From contig NZ_CP109067.1 of the NCBI RefSeq assembly GCF_035917335.1, positions 3,037,001 to 3,101,000 of the forward strand: a stretch of 64,000 nucleotides of DNA, written 5' to 3'. The stretch comes from Micromonospora sp. NBC_01813 (lineage in GTDB: Bacteria; Actinomycetota; Actinomycetes; Mycobacteriales; Micromonosporaceae). The notes under the pieces are model-generated. The model was not told where the DNA came from and searched no databases. It saw nothing but the letters and a program-made list of their open reading frames with translations. Positions 27,485-36,706 of this stretch are shown piece after piece. Numbering within the stretch: the first letter of the stretch is position 1; each line of letters starts with the position of its first letter. The position numbers were made by a program, and so were the translations under genes.

Positions 27485-27526
27485 AGTGGCCTGCCAGACC
27501 AGCTGCCGGTCTGGCAGGCCGCCACT
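27485..27526. terminator. Bidirectional terminator
   Basis: CTGCCAGACC (27491-27500) pairs with GGTCTGGCAG (27508-27517), extended by AGTGGC/GCCACT around a small bulge. It lies between converging genes that stop at 27433 (+) and 27531 (-). Confidence 0.8.
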
Positions 27527-27530
27527 GCGA

Positions 27531-28670
27531 TCAGCGACCTCGATGCAGGATGTCCTGCACTTCCTTGAGCGCCGCGTCGACCTCTGCCTCGAAGTATCCC
27601 CCGGTGACCAGGCCGAACTGCATCGTGTCGAGATCCGCCGTGTTGACCGGCATCGGACCCCGGCCGGACATCGCCGTCAGGATGTCCTCGAACAACCGGT
27701 CCACCTGCGCCGGGTCGTAGCCGCTACCGAACCGGCGGACCTGGAAGGTGCGCCGGATCTGGTCGACCCGATGCAGATCACCACCGCCGCCGCCACCCGG
27801 CCCCGGCGGTCCCCCCGGCATCCCGCCACGGCCGCCCGGCCCCGGTGGTCCGCCTGGCATCGCGCCGTGCCCGCCCATCCCCGGACCAGATCCGGGGTGA
27901 CCGCCCATCCCCGGGTAGCCGCCGGCACCCGGATGGCGCTGTCCGCCCATGCCGCCGGGCCCGCCCGGCCCGGGCATTCCAGCAGGGTTCGGCATGCCAC
28001 CTGGACCCGGTCCGGGGTGACCACCGGGTGGCGGACCTGCCTGGCCGGACCGACGATCGGGAAAATAGATCTCTGCCGTCATATCGGCCTTACCGTGCCG
28101 CCCCTGCTCGAATCCGTCGAACCGGCCTTCTGGACCAGGGCCGAAGCCACGGTGCGGCGCGGCCGGGACCGGCGCAGGAGGTTGACCGCCCGGCGCGCTC
28201 TGCGGATAGCCTCCGGTGCCGCGCGGGTCTTCGTACCGGGCATACCCGCCGGTCGGCTGCTCCGCGTAGTTGCCGTACGGGTCGGGTGCCGGCCCTGACT
28301 GCGCCGGCAGCGGCCGGGGCGGCAGTGCCGCAGCGGGCGGCGGCCGCTCGTCGCGCATCGGCGGATTCGCCCTGTCCGGCGGGGGCACGGCGGTTCTGGC
28401 ATCGGCGCCGCGACCTACGGCCGGCCCACGCTCCTCCAACTCGGTGAGTTGCCGTTCCACCCGGTCCAGATGCAGGTCGACCTGCCATTCGTCGTATCCG
28501 TTGAAGCGGACCCTGAATACGACATCGTGCACTTCCTGTGCGGAAACCGGTGATCCGACGGGCTCGCCAGCGAGCGTGGCCTCGACACGGTCGAGGAAGG
28601 CATCCACCTCGTCGACCTTGTAGCCCCGACGAAGCGCCTTGCGCCGGAAGCGCTGTCCCTGACTCGCCAC
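27531..28670 (-). CDS. DivIVA-domain protein with glycine/proline-rich centre
   Basis: 379 residues from a GTG at 28670 (GGAGA upstream). Residues 1-75 form a DivIVA-like repeat pair: FRRKALRRGYKVDEVDAFLDRVEATL then VVFRVRFNGYDEWQVDLHLDRVERQL. A second pair is at the C-terminus: RRTFQVRRFGSGYDPAQVDRLFEDIL and MQFGLVTGGYFEAEVDAALKEVQDIL. Between them lie about 200 residues rich in Gly, Pro and Met with no coiled coil. The GYDxxxVDxxLDRV motif binds curved membrane in DivIVA/Wag31. The long disordered centre instead of a coiled coil makes this different from Wag31. Perhaps a scaffold of polar growth; not proven. Confidence 0.85.
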   Translation of the reverse strand: MASQGQRFRRKALRRGYKVDEVDAFLDRVEATLAGEPVGSPVSAQEVHDVVFRVRFNGYDEWQVDLHLDRVERQLTELEERGPAVGRGADARTAVPPPDRANPPMRDERPPPAAALPPRPLPAQSGPAPDPYGNYAEQPTGGYARYEDPRGTGGYPQSAPGGQPPAPVPAAPHRGFGPGPEGRFDGFEQGRHGKADMTAEIYFPDRRSGQAGPPPGGHPGPGPGGMPNPAGMPGPGGPGGMGGQRHPGAGGYPGMGGHPGSGPGMGGHGAMPGGPPGPGGRGGMPGGPPGPGGGGGGDLHRVDQIRRTFQVRRFGSGYDPAQVDRLFEDILTAMSGRGPMPVNTADLDTMQFGLVTGGYFEAEVDAALKEVQDILHRGR

Positions 28671-28707
28671 TATGTCTCCTGACTCACTCGCTGATCACAC
28701 CGGTAGC

Positions 28708-29835
28708 TCATGACGCCATCTCGGCGGCGGCGAGCTGCCCGCATGCACCGTCGATCTCCCGACCGCGAGTGTCGCGGACGGTGACCGCGACACCGGCCGC
28801 GCGCAGCCGACTGACGAATTCCCGCTCGACCGGCTTGGGACTGGCGTCCCAGCGGCTGCCCGGAGTCGGATTGAGCGGAATGAGATTCACATGGGCCATC
28901 CGACCGGCCAGCAATCGACCCAGCAGATCGGCTCGCCATGGTTGGTCGTTCACATCCCGGATCATCGCGTATTCGATGGAGACCCGCCGACCCGTGCGGT
29001 CCGCGTATTGCCACGCGGCGTCCAGGACTTCAGCGACCTTCCACCGTTGGTTGACTGGTACGAGTTCGTCGCGCAGATCATCATCGGGTGCGTGCAACGA
29101 CAGCGCAAGAGTCACGGAAAGGTCTTCTCCGGCGAGTCGTCGCATCGCGGGCACCAGGCCGACGGTCGAGACCGTCAGGTGGCGCTGCGACAGCCCGAGG
29201 CCCTCCGGCGCCGGCGCGCAGAGCCGCCGGACCGCGGCGATCACCCGGCCGTAGTTGGCCAGGGGCTCGCCCATCCCCATGAACACGACATGTGACAGAC
29301 GCGGCGGTGACCCGGTGACTCCGCCGGCAGCCGCCACCGCGGCCAGGTAGACGACCTGGTCGACGATCTCCGCGGTAGAGAGGTTGCGGGTGAGCCCGGC
29401 CTGACCGGTGGCGCAGAACGGGCAGGCCATCCCGCAGCCGGCCTGGCTGGAGACGCAGACGGTGACCCGATCCGGGTAGCCCATCAACACGCTCTCGACC
29501 AGGGCACCGTCGTGCAGCCGCCACAGCGCCTTTCGGGTGGCTCCTTCGTCACAGGCGCTCTCGCGTACCGCGGTGAGCAACGGCGGCAGCAGGCGTTCGG
29601 CGATCCCGGCCCGGGCCGACGCCGGAAGGTCCGTCATCGCCGCCGGGTCCCGGACCAGCCGGCTGAAGTAGTGGGTGGAGACCTGCTTGGCCCGGTAGTC
29701 CGGCTGGCCAAGCCCGGCCAGTAGCTCCTGTCGCTGGGAGAGATCCAGATCAGCCAGGTGTCGGGGTGGCAGGGCCGGGCGACCAACGGATGTCGGGGTC
29801 GCCGGACGGGTTGGGGTCAGAGGCAGACTTCTCAT
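28708..29835 (-). CDS. rlmN: 23S rRNA (adenine2503-C2)-methyltransferase, radical SAM
   Basis: 375 residues with the ATG at 29835, whose product starts MRSLPLTP as in other actinobacteria; an upstream GTG at 29907 is open but lacks family support. The enzyme methylates A2503 of 23S rRNA (and A37 of some tRNAs) using two SAM molecules. The cluster motif C-x3-C-x2-C is [29 protein letters not shown] and the C-terminal catalytic cysteine in [10 protein letters not shown] are present. It follows cdsA, as in mycobacteria. Confidence 0.95.
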   Translation of the reverse strand: MRSLPLTPTRPATPTSVGRPALPPRHLADLDLSQRQELLAGLGQPDYRAKQVSTHYFSRLVRDPAAMTDLPASARAGIAERLLPPLLTAVRESACDEGATRKALWRLHDGALVESVLMGYPDRVTVCVSSQAGCGMACPFCATGQAGLTRNLSTAEIVDQVVYLAAVAAAGGVTGSPPRLSHVVFMGMGEPLANYGRVIAAVRRLCAPAPEGLGLSQRHLTVSTVGLVPAMRRLAGEDLSVTLALSLHAPDDDLRDELVPVNQRWKVAEVLDAAWQYADRTGRRVSIEYAMIRDVNDQPWRADLLGRLLAGRMAHVNLIPLNPTPGSRWDASPKPVEREFVSRLRAAGVAVTVRDTRGREIDGACGQLAAAEMAS

Positions 29836-29887
29836 GGCAGATCCAGTCTCCCACGATCCCACCGAAACCGGCTCGCCCCGGGGCCGG

Positions 29888-29905
29888 GATCGGGACATCC
29901 CGATC
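29888..29905. repeat. 18-bp palindrome between cdsA and rlmN
   Basis: GATCGGGA-CA-TCCCGATC is a perfect palindrome in the 91-bp spacer between cdsA and rlmN. It could be a weak hairpin or a regulator site. If the longer rlmN start were real it would lie inside the coding region. Confidence 0.35.
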
Positions 29906-29926
29906 ACTGAACGAGGAATCAGCGAC

Positions 29927-31288
29927 TCAGCCCGTCGACCCGATCAGGGTCAACACCAGGTAGGAGACGGGTAGGGCGAACAGGATCGAGTCCAGCCGGT
30001 CCATCAGGCCACCGTGTCCGGGGAGCAGGTTGCTCATGTCCTTGACCCGGAGGTCCCTCTTGATCATGGACTCGCCGAGGTCACCGAGGACAGCGGCGAC
30101 CGACACCGCGACGCCGAACACGGCACCCCACAGCGGCATCACGTCGAGCAGGAAATAGAGCAGCAGCGCACTGCCCGCGCCGGCGGCGGCCACCGAACCG
30201 GCGAAGCCCTCCCAGGACTTCTTCGGGCTCACCGTCGGGGCCATCGGATGGCGACCGAGGAACACCCCGGCGGCGTACCCACCGGTGTCGGACAGGATCA
30301 CCGCGGCGAGCGTCACCAGGATCTGCAGGTCGCCGTCCGGACGGTTGGCCAGCAACGCGGCGAACCCGCCGAGGAACGGCACGTACACCGCGATCAACGT
30401 CGCCGTCGCCGCGTCCCGCTGGTAGCCGGCGGGCCCGTCACCCAACCGCCAGATCAACATGGCGAGAATCGTCAGCAGCAGCCCCAACGCCAGAGCGTCC
30501 GGACCCACCCGCCACGCGAGCACCGCCATCAGGACGCCACCGGCAAGCAGCGGCGGCAGCGGCGGCCGGGCTCCGCTACCGCGTACCGCCCGGGTCATCT
30601 CCCAGGTGCCGAGGCCAACCGCCACGACGAGGACGGCGAGGAACGCCGGTCGCCACACGAACAGCGAGGCGAGGATCACCACGACCAGACCGACGCCGAC
30701 GCCGATCGCGGCGGGAAGATCTCGCCCGGCCCGGCCCGGTGCCGGCGCGCCGGTGCCGGACTGGCCCGCTGTCTCCGCCGGCTCCTGGTCGACCGGCGGA
30801 TCGGCCGGGCCGTCGCGATCCGGGCCCGGGTCCGCCGAGGCGGTGGATCCCGGCCTGCCGGCACGACGACGACGTGCGCCGGCCCGCCGACGCGCCGAGG
30901 AATCCGACTCCACCCGGGGCAGCGACTCGGTCGGGGTGTCCGGTGCAGCCAGACCGGGTCCGCTGCTGTCGGCCGGCGCGGAATCGGCCAGCGACCAGCC
31001 ACCCACGCCGGTGCCGGTGCCGGTGCCGGGATACGGGAACTCGCCGGTACCGGTGTAGGGCCCGCTGGGGGCCGGACCACCGCCGTACCCGGACAGGTCA
31101 GGTCCGGGTACGGCGTACGCGGTACCGCCGTGCGTCGAGCCAGCCATGTTGCCGTACTGGTCGGGTCGATCCACCGCCGGATGGCCGTTGCGGTGTTCCG
31201 GGGCTACGGGCTCAGGCGCGGCATCGCGGTGCCACGCCCTGGTTCGAGCGTCCGGGTGATCGCCGCCAGCGGTCTCGGGGTAGGACAT
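29927..31288 (-). CDS. cdsA: Phosphatidate cytidylyltransferase with long proline-rich N-terminus
   Basis: 453 residues, ATG at 31288 sharing one base with the frr stop (TGATG). The enzyme makes CDP-diacylglycerol from phosphatidate and CTP at the membrane, the branch point to phospholipids. The signature region [13 protein letters not shown]...[33 protein letters not shown] is complete at the C-terminus, preceded by about eight helices. The first 190 residues are disordered (Pro/Gly/Ser/Asp-rich with a basic [12 protein letters not shown] patch), which roughly doubles the cytoplasmic part compared with E. coli CdsA. Long N-termini occur in actinobacterial CdsA, but this one is large. Confidence 0.95.
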   Translation of the reverse strand: MSYPETAGGDHPDARTRAWHRDAAPEPVAPEHRNGHPAVDRPDQYGNMAGSTHGGTAYAVPGPDLSGYGGGPAPSGPYTGTGEFPYPGTGTGTGVGGWSLADSAPADSSGPGLAAPDTPTESLPRVESDSSARRRAGARRRRAGRPGSTASADPGPDRDGPADPPVDQEPAETAGQSGTGAPAPGRAGRDLPAAIGVGVGLVVVILASLFVWRPAFLAVLVVAVGLGTWEMTRAVRGSGARPPLPPLLAGGVLMAVLAWRVGPDALALGLLLTILAMLIWRLGDGPAGYQRDAATATLIAVYVPFLGGFAALLANRPDGDLQILVTLAAVILSDTGGYAAGVFLGRHPMAPTVSPKKSWEGFAGSVAAAGAGSALLLYFLLDVMPLWGAVFGVAVSVAAVLGDLGESMIKRDLRVKDMSNLLPGHGGLMDRLDSILFALPVSYLVLTLIGSTG

Positions 31289-31845
31289 CAGACCTCGAGC
31301 AGCTCGGTTTCCTTGTGTTTGACCAGGTCGTCGATGCTGGAGACGTACCGGTGGGTCACGTCGTCCAGTTCCTTCTCTGCCCGTCGCCCGTCGTCCTCGC
31401 CGGCCTCGCCGTCCTTGACGATGCGGTCGAGCTCTTCCTTGCCCTTGCGCCGGACGTTGCGGATGGCCACCTTCGCGTCCTCGCCCTTGCCGCGCGCCAC
31501 CTTGATCATTTCCCGGCGACGGTCCTCGGTCATCTGGGGCAGCAGGATCCGCAGCTGGCTGCCTTCGTTGTTGGGGTTCACCCCGAGGTCCGAGTCACGG
31601 ATCGCCCGCTCCATCGCGGCGAGCTGTGACATGTCGTACGGCTTGATGATGGCCATGCGCGGCTCGGGCACCGCGATGGACGCCATCTGGGTGATCGGCG
31701 TCGGGGTGCCGTAGTAGTCGAGCATGATGCGGGAGAACATGGCCGGATTGGCCCGCCCGGTCCGGATCGCGCCCAGCTCCTCTTTGGCGTGCTCGACCGC
31801 GCGTTCCATCTTCTCCTCTGCTTCGAGCAGAGTCTCCTCGATCAC
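31288..31845 (-). CDS. frr: Ribosome recycling factor
   Basis: 185 residues, the normal length, from a GTG at 31845 with AAGGAGG about eleven bases upstream. RRF splits post-termination ribosomes together with EF-G. The three-helix-bundle sequence is clear: [42 protein letters not shown] and [31 protein letters not shown]. It lies between pyrH and cdsA with a one-base overlap to the latter. Confidence 0.97.
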   Translation of the reverse strand: MIEETLLEAEEKMERAVEHAKEELGAIRTGRANPAMFSRIMLDYYGTPTPITQMASIAVPEPRMAIIKPYDMSQLAAMERAIRDSDLGVNPNNEGSQLRILLPQMTEDRRREMIKVARGKGEDAKVAIRNVRRKGKEELDRIVKDGEAGEDDGRRAEKELDDVTHRYVSSIDDLVKHKETELLEV

Positions 31846-31921
31846 CTGTTCCGTCGCCTCCTTCTGAGGATCCCTGTCTTGCTGACACCTTGATCGCCGT
31901 CGGCGCCCACGGACGACTCGG

Positions 31922-32689
31922 TCAGGTAGTGATCAAGGTGCCGATCCGCTCACCGGCGACCGCACGTACGATCGTGTCGTCGCCCTGCGCGCCGAACACC
32001 AGCATCGGCAGATCGTTGTCCATGCAGAGGCTGAAGGCCGCAGCGTCGGCGACCCGCAGCCCGCGCCGCAGCGCCTCGGCGAAGGTGACCGTGTCCAGCT
32101 TGCTGGCGGTGGGGTCGGTCCGCGGGTCGGCGGTGTACACCCCGTCCACCCCGTTCTTGCTCATGAGCACGACATCGGCATGGATCTCCAGCGCCCGCTG
32201 GGCCGAGACGGTGTCGGTCGAGAAGTACGGCATCCCGGCACCGGCACCGAAGATCACCACGCGGCCCTTCTCCAGGTGTCGGATGGCCCGCAACGGAATG
32301 TACGGCTCAGCGACCTGGGCCATGGTGATGGCGCTCTGCACCCGGGTCTCCACACCTTCCTTCTCCAGGAAGTCCTGCAACGCCAGGCAGTTCATCACGG
32401 TGCCGAGCATGCCCATGTAGTCGGCGCGGGCCCGATCCATGCCGCGCTTCTGCAGCTCGGCGCCGCGGAAGAAGTTGCCGCCGCCGACCACGACCGACAC
32501 CTGGACACCGAGTCGGGTGACGGTCGCGATCTGCCGCGCGATGTCCTGGACCACGTCCGGGTCGACGCCGATCGCCCCGCCGCCGAATACCTCACCGGAG
32601 AGTTTCAACACCACACGACGGGACCGACCAGGTGGGGGTGCGGTGGGGTCGTCCGCCGCCAGCGGATGTCCACTCATTAGCTGCGTCAT
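31922..32689 (-). CDS. pyrH: UMP kinase
   Basis: 255 residues from the ATG at 32689; a second ATG at 32677 is possible since the first 20 residues are poorly conserved. PyrH phosphorylates UMP to UDP, a hexameric amino-acid-kinase-fold enzyme. [13 protein letters not shown] is the phosphate-binding start; [11 protein letters not shown] and the nucleotide region [22 protein letters not shown] are present. The gene follows the rpsB-tsf unit after a 235-bp gap that has a terminator, so it likely has its own promoter. frr is 76 bp downstream. Confidence 0.97.
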   Translation of the reverse strand: MTQLMSGHPLAADDPTAPPPGRSRRVVLKLSGEVFGGGAIGVDPDVVQDIARQIATVTRLGVQVSVVVGGGNFFRGAELQKRGMDRARADYMGMLGTVMNCLALQDFLEKEGVETRVQSAITMAQVAEPYIPLRAIRHLEKGRVVIFGAGAGMPYFSTDTVSAQRALEIHADVVLMSKNGVDGVYTADPRTDPTASKLDTVTFAEALRRGLRVADAAAFSLCMDNDLPMLVFGAQGDDTIVRAVAGERIGTLITT

Positions 32690-32796
32690 CCGACCCGCCC
32701 TTCCCTAGCTGTCGTCTGCGCCGTCGTGTCGGGATCCGGCGTCGGGCGTCCCACCCGCACACCCGCATCCGCGCTGGTGCCCACCCTACGGAACGA

Positions 32797-32834
32797 GGAG
32801 GCCGTGGTGCCTGTCACGTACACCAACGGCCTCC
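32797..32834 (-). terminator. Terminator after tsf
   Basis: GGAGGCCGT-GGTG (32797-32809) pairs with CACCAACGGCCTCC (32821-32834), 13 bp with one bulged base and an 11-base loop. It is 91 bp past the tsf stop and 108 bp before the pyrH start, separating the two transcripts. Confidence 0.7.
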
Positions 32835-32924
32835 CTGTCGATCGAGCTTGTCCGTCCCCCGGCCAGACGCCGCACGGCGCCGACGCGGACGACCCGCCGG
32901 TACGCCGCGGGCGCCCGCCGTGAC

Positions 32925-33755
32925 TCAGGCCTGGCCGACCTCGAACCGGACGAAGCCGGTGGCTTCGATGCCGGCCTCGGCGAGTACCTGCTTGACGGTC
33001 TTCTTGTTGTCCGCCACCGATGCCTGCTCCAACAACACGAAGTCCTTGAAGAAGGCGTTGACCCGACCCTCGATGATCTTCGGCATGGCCGCTTCCGGCT
33101 TGCCTTCCTCGCGGGCGGTCTGCTCGGCGATCCGGCGCTCCGACTCGACGGTCTCCGCCGGCACCTCGTCACGGGTGAGGAAGCGCGGGCGCATCGCGGC
33201 GATCTGCATCGCCACGCCCCGGGCGTCGGCGTCGCCGGCCTCGTCGTTCTTGCCGGCGTACGCCACCAGGACACCCACCTGCGGCGGCAGGTCCTGTGCC
33301 TTGCGGTGCAGGTAGACGGCGATGGTGCCGTCGAGGCGGGCGAACCGGTTGAGCACCAGTTTCTCGCCGATCTTGGCCGACTGCTCCTGCACCGCGTCGG
33401 CGACCGGACGGCCGTCGGGCAGCGTGGAGCCGAGCAGGGTCTCGGCGTCGGTGGCCTTGATCTCATCGCCGTGCTCGACCAGCAGCTGGGCGAAGTCGAT
33501 GAAGTCGGTGTTCTTCGCGACGAAGTCGGTCTCGCAGTTGAACTCCAGCAGCGAGGACCCGGCGTGGGCGACGAGGCCGTTCGCCGCCGTACGCCCGGCC
33601 CGCTTGCCGACGTCCTTCGCGCCCTTGATCCGCAGGATCTCGACGGCCTTGTCGACGTCGCCCTCGGCCTCCTGCAGCGCCTTCTTGCAGTCCATCATGC
33701 CGGCGCCGGTGAGGTCGCGGAGCTTCTTGACGTCCGCGGCGGTGAAGTTGGACAT
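32925..33755 (-). CDS. tsf: Elongation factor Ts
   Basis: 276 residues, ATG at 33755 with a GAAGAGAG ribosome site. EF-Ts exchanges GDP on EF-Tu. The N-terminal UBA-like module [27 protein letters not shown] is followed by the core with [14 protein letters not shown] (Phe of the TDFV motif that displaces Mg in EF-Tu) and the dimer/coiled part. It lies 39 bp after rpsB, the usual pair. Confidence 0.98.
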   Translation of the reverse strand: MSNFTAADVKKLRDLTGAGMMDCKKALQEAEGDVDKAVEILRIKGAKDVGKRAGRTAANGLVAHAGSSLLEFNCETDFVAKNTDFIDFAQLLVEHGDEIKATDAETLLGSTLPDGRPVADAVQEQSAKIGEKLVLNRFARLDGTIAVYLHRKAQDLPPQVGVLVAYAGKNDEAGDADARGVAMQIAAMRPRFLTRDEVPAETVESERRIAEQTAREEGKPEAAMPKIIEGRVNAFFKDFVLLEQASVADNKKTVKQVLAEAGIEATGFVRFEVGQA

Positions 33756-33794
33756 GACTCTCTCTTCAGTCTCGTCAGACGGCTTGGGTGGTCG

Positions 33795-34655
33795 TCATTC
33801 CGCGGCGGCGGCAGCAGGGGCGGGGGCCGCCGGCGCGGCGGCTGCGGCTGCCGGCTCGGCTTCCTTGTTCGCCGGACCCTCGAGCAGCTCGCGCTCCCAC
33901 TCGGGCAGCGGCTCGTCGGTCGCGACGGCACCCGGCTCAGGCTTGGCCTCGGCACCGCGCGCCTTGCCGGACCGCGCGATCAGCCCGTCGGCGACAGCCG
34001 TCGCCACGACGCGGGTGAGCAGCTCGGCCGACCGGATGGCGTCGTCGTTGCCCGGGATCGGGAAGTCGACCTCGTCCGGGTCACAGTTGGTGTCGAGCAC
34101 CGCGATCACCGGGATGCCCAGCTTGCGGGCCTCATCGACGGCGATGTGCTCCTTCTTGGTGTCGACGACCCAGATGGCCGCCGGCACCTTCTGCATGTCC
34201 CGCAGACCGCCGAGAGTCCGGCTGAGCTTGTCCTTCTCGCGGGACAGCTGCAGGGTCTCCTTCTTGGTGTAACCCTGAGCGGTACCGGTCAGGTCCAGCG
34301 CCTCCAGCTCCTTCATCCGCTGCAGCCGCTTGTACACAGTCTGGAAGTTCGTCAGCATGCCGCCGAGCCAGCGGTGGTTGACGTAGGGCTGGCCTACCCG
34401 GGTCGCCTGCTCCGCGATGGCTTCCTGCGCCTGCTTCTTGGTGCCGACGAACAGGATGTGGCCGCCGTTGGCGACGGTGTCCCGGATGAAGACGTACGCC
34501 GCCTCGATGTAGTCGAGGGTCTGACGCAGGTCGATGATGTAGATGCCGTTACGCTCAGTGAAGATGAACCGCTTCATCTTCGGGTTCCAGCGCCGGGTCT
34601 GGTGCCCGAAGTGCACACCGCTTTCCAGCAGCTGACGCATGGTGACGACGGCCAT
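33795..34655 (-). CDS. rpsB: 30S ribosomal protein S2
   Basis: 286 residues, ATG at 34655 with AGGGAGA upstream. [40 protein letters not shown] and [31 protein letters not shown] are typical. S2 binds the head/body junction of the 30S subunit late in assembly. The C-terminus is extended by about 40 residues, almost only Ala/Pro/Glu, as in other high-GC actinobacteria. It is the first gene of the rpsB-tsf unit. Confidence 0.98.
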   Translation of the reverse strand: MAVVTMRQLLESGVHFGHQTRRWNPKMKRFIFTERNGIYIIDLRQTLDYIEAAYVFIRDTVANGGHILFVGTKKQAQEAIAEQATRVGQPYVNHRWLGGMLTNFQTVYKRLQRMKELEALDLTGTAQGYTKKETLQLSREKDKLSRTLGGLRDMQKVPAAIWVVDTKKEHIAVDEARKLGIPVIAVLDTNCDPDEVDFPIPGNDDAIRSAELLTRVVATAVADGLIARSGKARGAEAKPEPGAVATDEPLPEWERELLEGPANKEAEPAAAAAAPAAPAPAAAAAE

Positions 34656-34957
34656 GAGGCTTGTCTCCCTAGGTGTCCCTGGTTGTCACGCCGGCCGGGA
34701 TGGCCGGGCGTCCTAGCGCCCGGTCGGCGGTCATGGTGGGCCCGAAAGGATCGGGACCAGGGGACCGTCGCCCCCACGGCAACTGCCGGAGAGAAGGGCG
34801 CGCGAGGTCGGCCGCGCAGAGCGGTCGCCAGTTGCCAAGTGTACGCCCTGCGCCCGGCCGGGACCCCGGCAGCCCGAGCAACGACCACCACCAGCCGGGT
34901 GGCGCAGGCCGAGCCGGGTATCGCAGACCCCGCGCCGGGCCGCCGCCGAGCCTGAGC
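34656..34957 (-). promoter_or_regulatory. rpsB upstream region with structured leader
   Basis: This 302-bp spacer has no gene. On the minus strand TACACT (34843-34838) is a -10 candidate; no good -35 is seen. The RNA that would start near 34836 begins GGCAACTGG and can pair over about 43 bases with CAGTTGCC-type sequence ending at 34778. A second hairpin CCGGGCG-N6-CGCCCGG lies at 34704-34723, near the start codon side. The layout suggests a structured leader, perhaps for S2 feedback, but this is inference. Confidence 0.4.
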
Positions 34958-35860
34958 TCAGCTGGCGGCGAGGCCAGCGACGACGAACAGCACCAACCCG
35001 ACCAGCAGGTACGCCGTCGGCGGTCGCAGCCAGGCCTCGACCGGGTCACCGACCTTCGTCGCCCCGGTGGACAAGCCGAGCATGCCAAGGGCCAGAAGGG
35101 GCAGACCGATCATCAACGCAGTACCGGCGACGACCGCGCCAACCTGAACCGGGTCAGCCAACGCACCGTCGAGCAACACCCGCAACGCCGGCACCTCGAA
35201 GATCATCACCAGCGCGGCGTAGAGGATCGTCAGCGCCGGCCGGCTGCTGCGGTAGACGCCGTCACCGATCGGACCGACCGAGGGAGACCTGCGGCCGTAC
35301 TCCCCGGCCGGTGGCCCGTCGCCCGCCGGTCGCGGGGCCGCCGGCGTCACCGGTGGCATCGGCCCGGTCGGCACGTCGATCGAACTCCGCCGGTCGGCCG
35401 ATCTGCCCGGATCGGCGGTACGCGCCGATTCCGCGCTCACCCCCCACTCCGGCGGCCGCTCAACGGACGGTATCCGCTGCTCCAGGTCGGCCGATGGCGG
35501 CCCGCTCACCGACTCCGACCCGTGCGACGGTGGGGCCGACACCGCGCCCGGCGGCGCGAACGGAGGCCGTGGCGGCGGACCCGGCGGCGCGAACGGGGGC
35601 CGCGACGACGAACCCGGTGCGGCGAACGGCGGAGTCGACGTCGGCTCGGCGGCGGCTCGCCGGCCGGACTCCGCGTACCGGCCGGCCAGGCCGAGCGGGT
35701 CGTCACCAAAACGGTCGGTCGCCGGCTCGGCGCCGCCGTCCTGCGGATCGGCACGCGGGTAGCGCTCAGCCGAGCTTGACTGCCACGGCTTGTCGACATA
35801 CGTGCGCTCGGAGTACCACCGCGGATCGGAGTCGTCCGAGTGGTTTCGGTTCGGGTCCAC
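34958..35860 (-). CDS. Proline-rich protein with C-terminal membrane helices
   Basis: 300 residues from a GTG at 35860. The first 205 residues are low-complexity Pro/Ser/Arg/Glu with short repeats of PPFAPPG type (residues about 75-110). The last 90 residues make three helices: ALTILYAALVMIFEVPALRVLL, VVAGTALMIGLPLLALGMLGLS and AYLLVGLVLFVVAGLAA. No enzyme motif is present. It could tether something at the membrane. Many actinobacteria have an unnamed gene like this beside rpsB or yraN. Confidence 0.65.
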   Translation of the reverse strand: MDPNRNHSDDSDPRWYSERTYVDKPWQSSSAERYPRADPQDGGAEPATDRFGDDPLGLAGRYAESGRRAAAEPTSTPPFAAPGSSSRPPFAPPGPPPRPPFAPPGAVSAPPSHGSESVSGPPSADLEQRIPSVERPPEWGVSAESARTADPGRSADRRSSIDVPTGPMPPVTPAAPRPAGDGPPAGEYGRRSPSVGPIGDGVYRSSRPALTILYAALVMIFEVPALRVLLDGALADPVQVGAVVAGTALMIGLPLLALGMLGLSTGATKVGDPVEAWLRPPTAYLLVGLVLFVVAGLAAS

Positions 35861-36042
35861 GGTCAGGCACCGTATGCCACCCGTACCACCGCCGCCACCG
35901 ATCCCTGTCCGTACCCCGACAGTCTGGCACGCATCGAGGGCCTATTTCCTATTTGTCGAACGACCCGTCGCGGGACCGTCGGGTTGTCCACAGGGTGCTC
36001 CTGGGGTCGGCGGGAACCGCCGCCAAGGTGGGACGGTTCGGC

Positions 36043-36405
36043 ATGGGCAACAGCAGACAAGCCGTCGGGGCGTATGGCGAGCGTTGCGCCGTACGGCATC
36101 TGACCGACGCCGGCCTCGTCGTGATCGAGCGCAACTGGCGCTGCGCGGCCGGAGAGATCGACATCATCGCCCGGCAGGGCGACACCATCGTGTTCTGCGA
36201 GGTGAAGACCAGGCGCAGCAGTCGATACGGGTCGCCGGAAGAGGCGGTCACCCCGGCCAAGGCACGTCGGATTCGTCGGCTCGCCGCGGGTTGGCTCGCC
36301 GAGCACCCCGACCAGCGTCGTCGTGAGGTGCGCTTCGACCTCGTCTCGGTGCTGGCCGGCGGTGCCGGCGCGGCGCGGGTACGGCATCTGCCCGCGGCGT
36401 TCTGA
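36043..36405 (+). CDS. YraN/UPF0102 nuclease-fold protein
   Basis: 120 residues from the ATG at 36043. The family core is GAYGERCAVRHLTDAGLVVIERNWR then GEIDIIARQGDTIVFCEVKTRR, a PD-(D/E)xK-type active site with E, D and ExK in order. The role of YraN is not settled; it is regularly next to yifB and dprA, suggesting work on DNA. The divergent 182-bp spacer upstream contains a TTGTCCACA (35984-35992) that matches a DnaA box. Confidence 0.9.
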   Translation: MGNSRQAVGAYGERCAVRHLTDAGLVVIERNWRCAAGEIDIIARQGDTIVFCEVKTRRSSRYGSPEEAVTPAKARRIRRLAAGWLAEHPDQRRREVRFDLVSVLAGGAGAARVRHLPAAF

Positions 36406-36706
36406 TCGGCGGTTGGCTGGCTGGCGGGCTGGCGGAGGTGGCCACGGTCGGCACAGCCGGGACCACCAGGTTGCTCACCGGCGGACCCGCAACGGCCGAT
36501 AGCACACATCGTCGACGGATCGGGCGTTGTCCACAGCCGCGCCGCTCGTCCACAGCCAGACGCCGACGGCCCCACAGGCGCGGCGAAAGTGGCGATCGTC
36601 GAGGTATGACCAGTGACAGGCAAAGCCACGATCAGCGGCCCCGTCCACGCCCAGCCGGTGCCCGCCCACCCGCCATCGCTGAGGCGTGCCGACCGGGCGC
36701 CACGCG
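36406..36706. other. 301-bp spacer between yraN and yifB with two DnaA-box-like sites
   Basis: No open frame here looks coding. It contains TTGTCCACA (36527-36535) and TCGTCCACA (36546-36554), same orientation, 19 bp apart. These match the actinobacterial DnaA box TTGTCCACA fully and at 8 of 9 positions. The site may be chance, a titration site or a promoter element for yifB-dprA-xerC. Confidence 0.4.

Noticed and set aside
27780-28030. Repetitive DNA that looked like a CRISPR or tandem array
   Set aside because: It is the irregular Gly/Pro/Met codon run of the DivIVA-type protein; no constant repeat with unique spacers.
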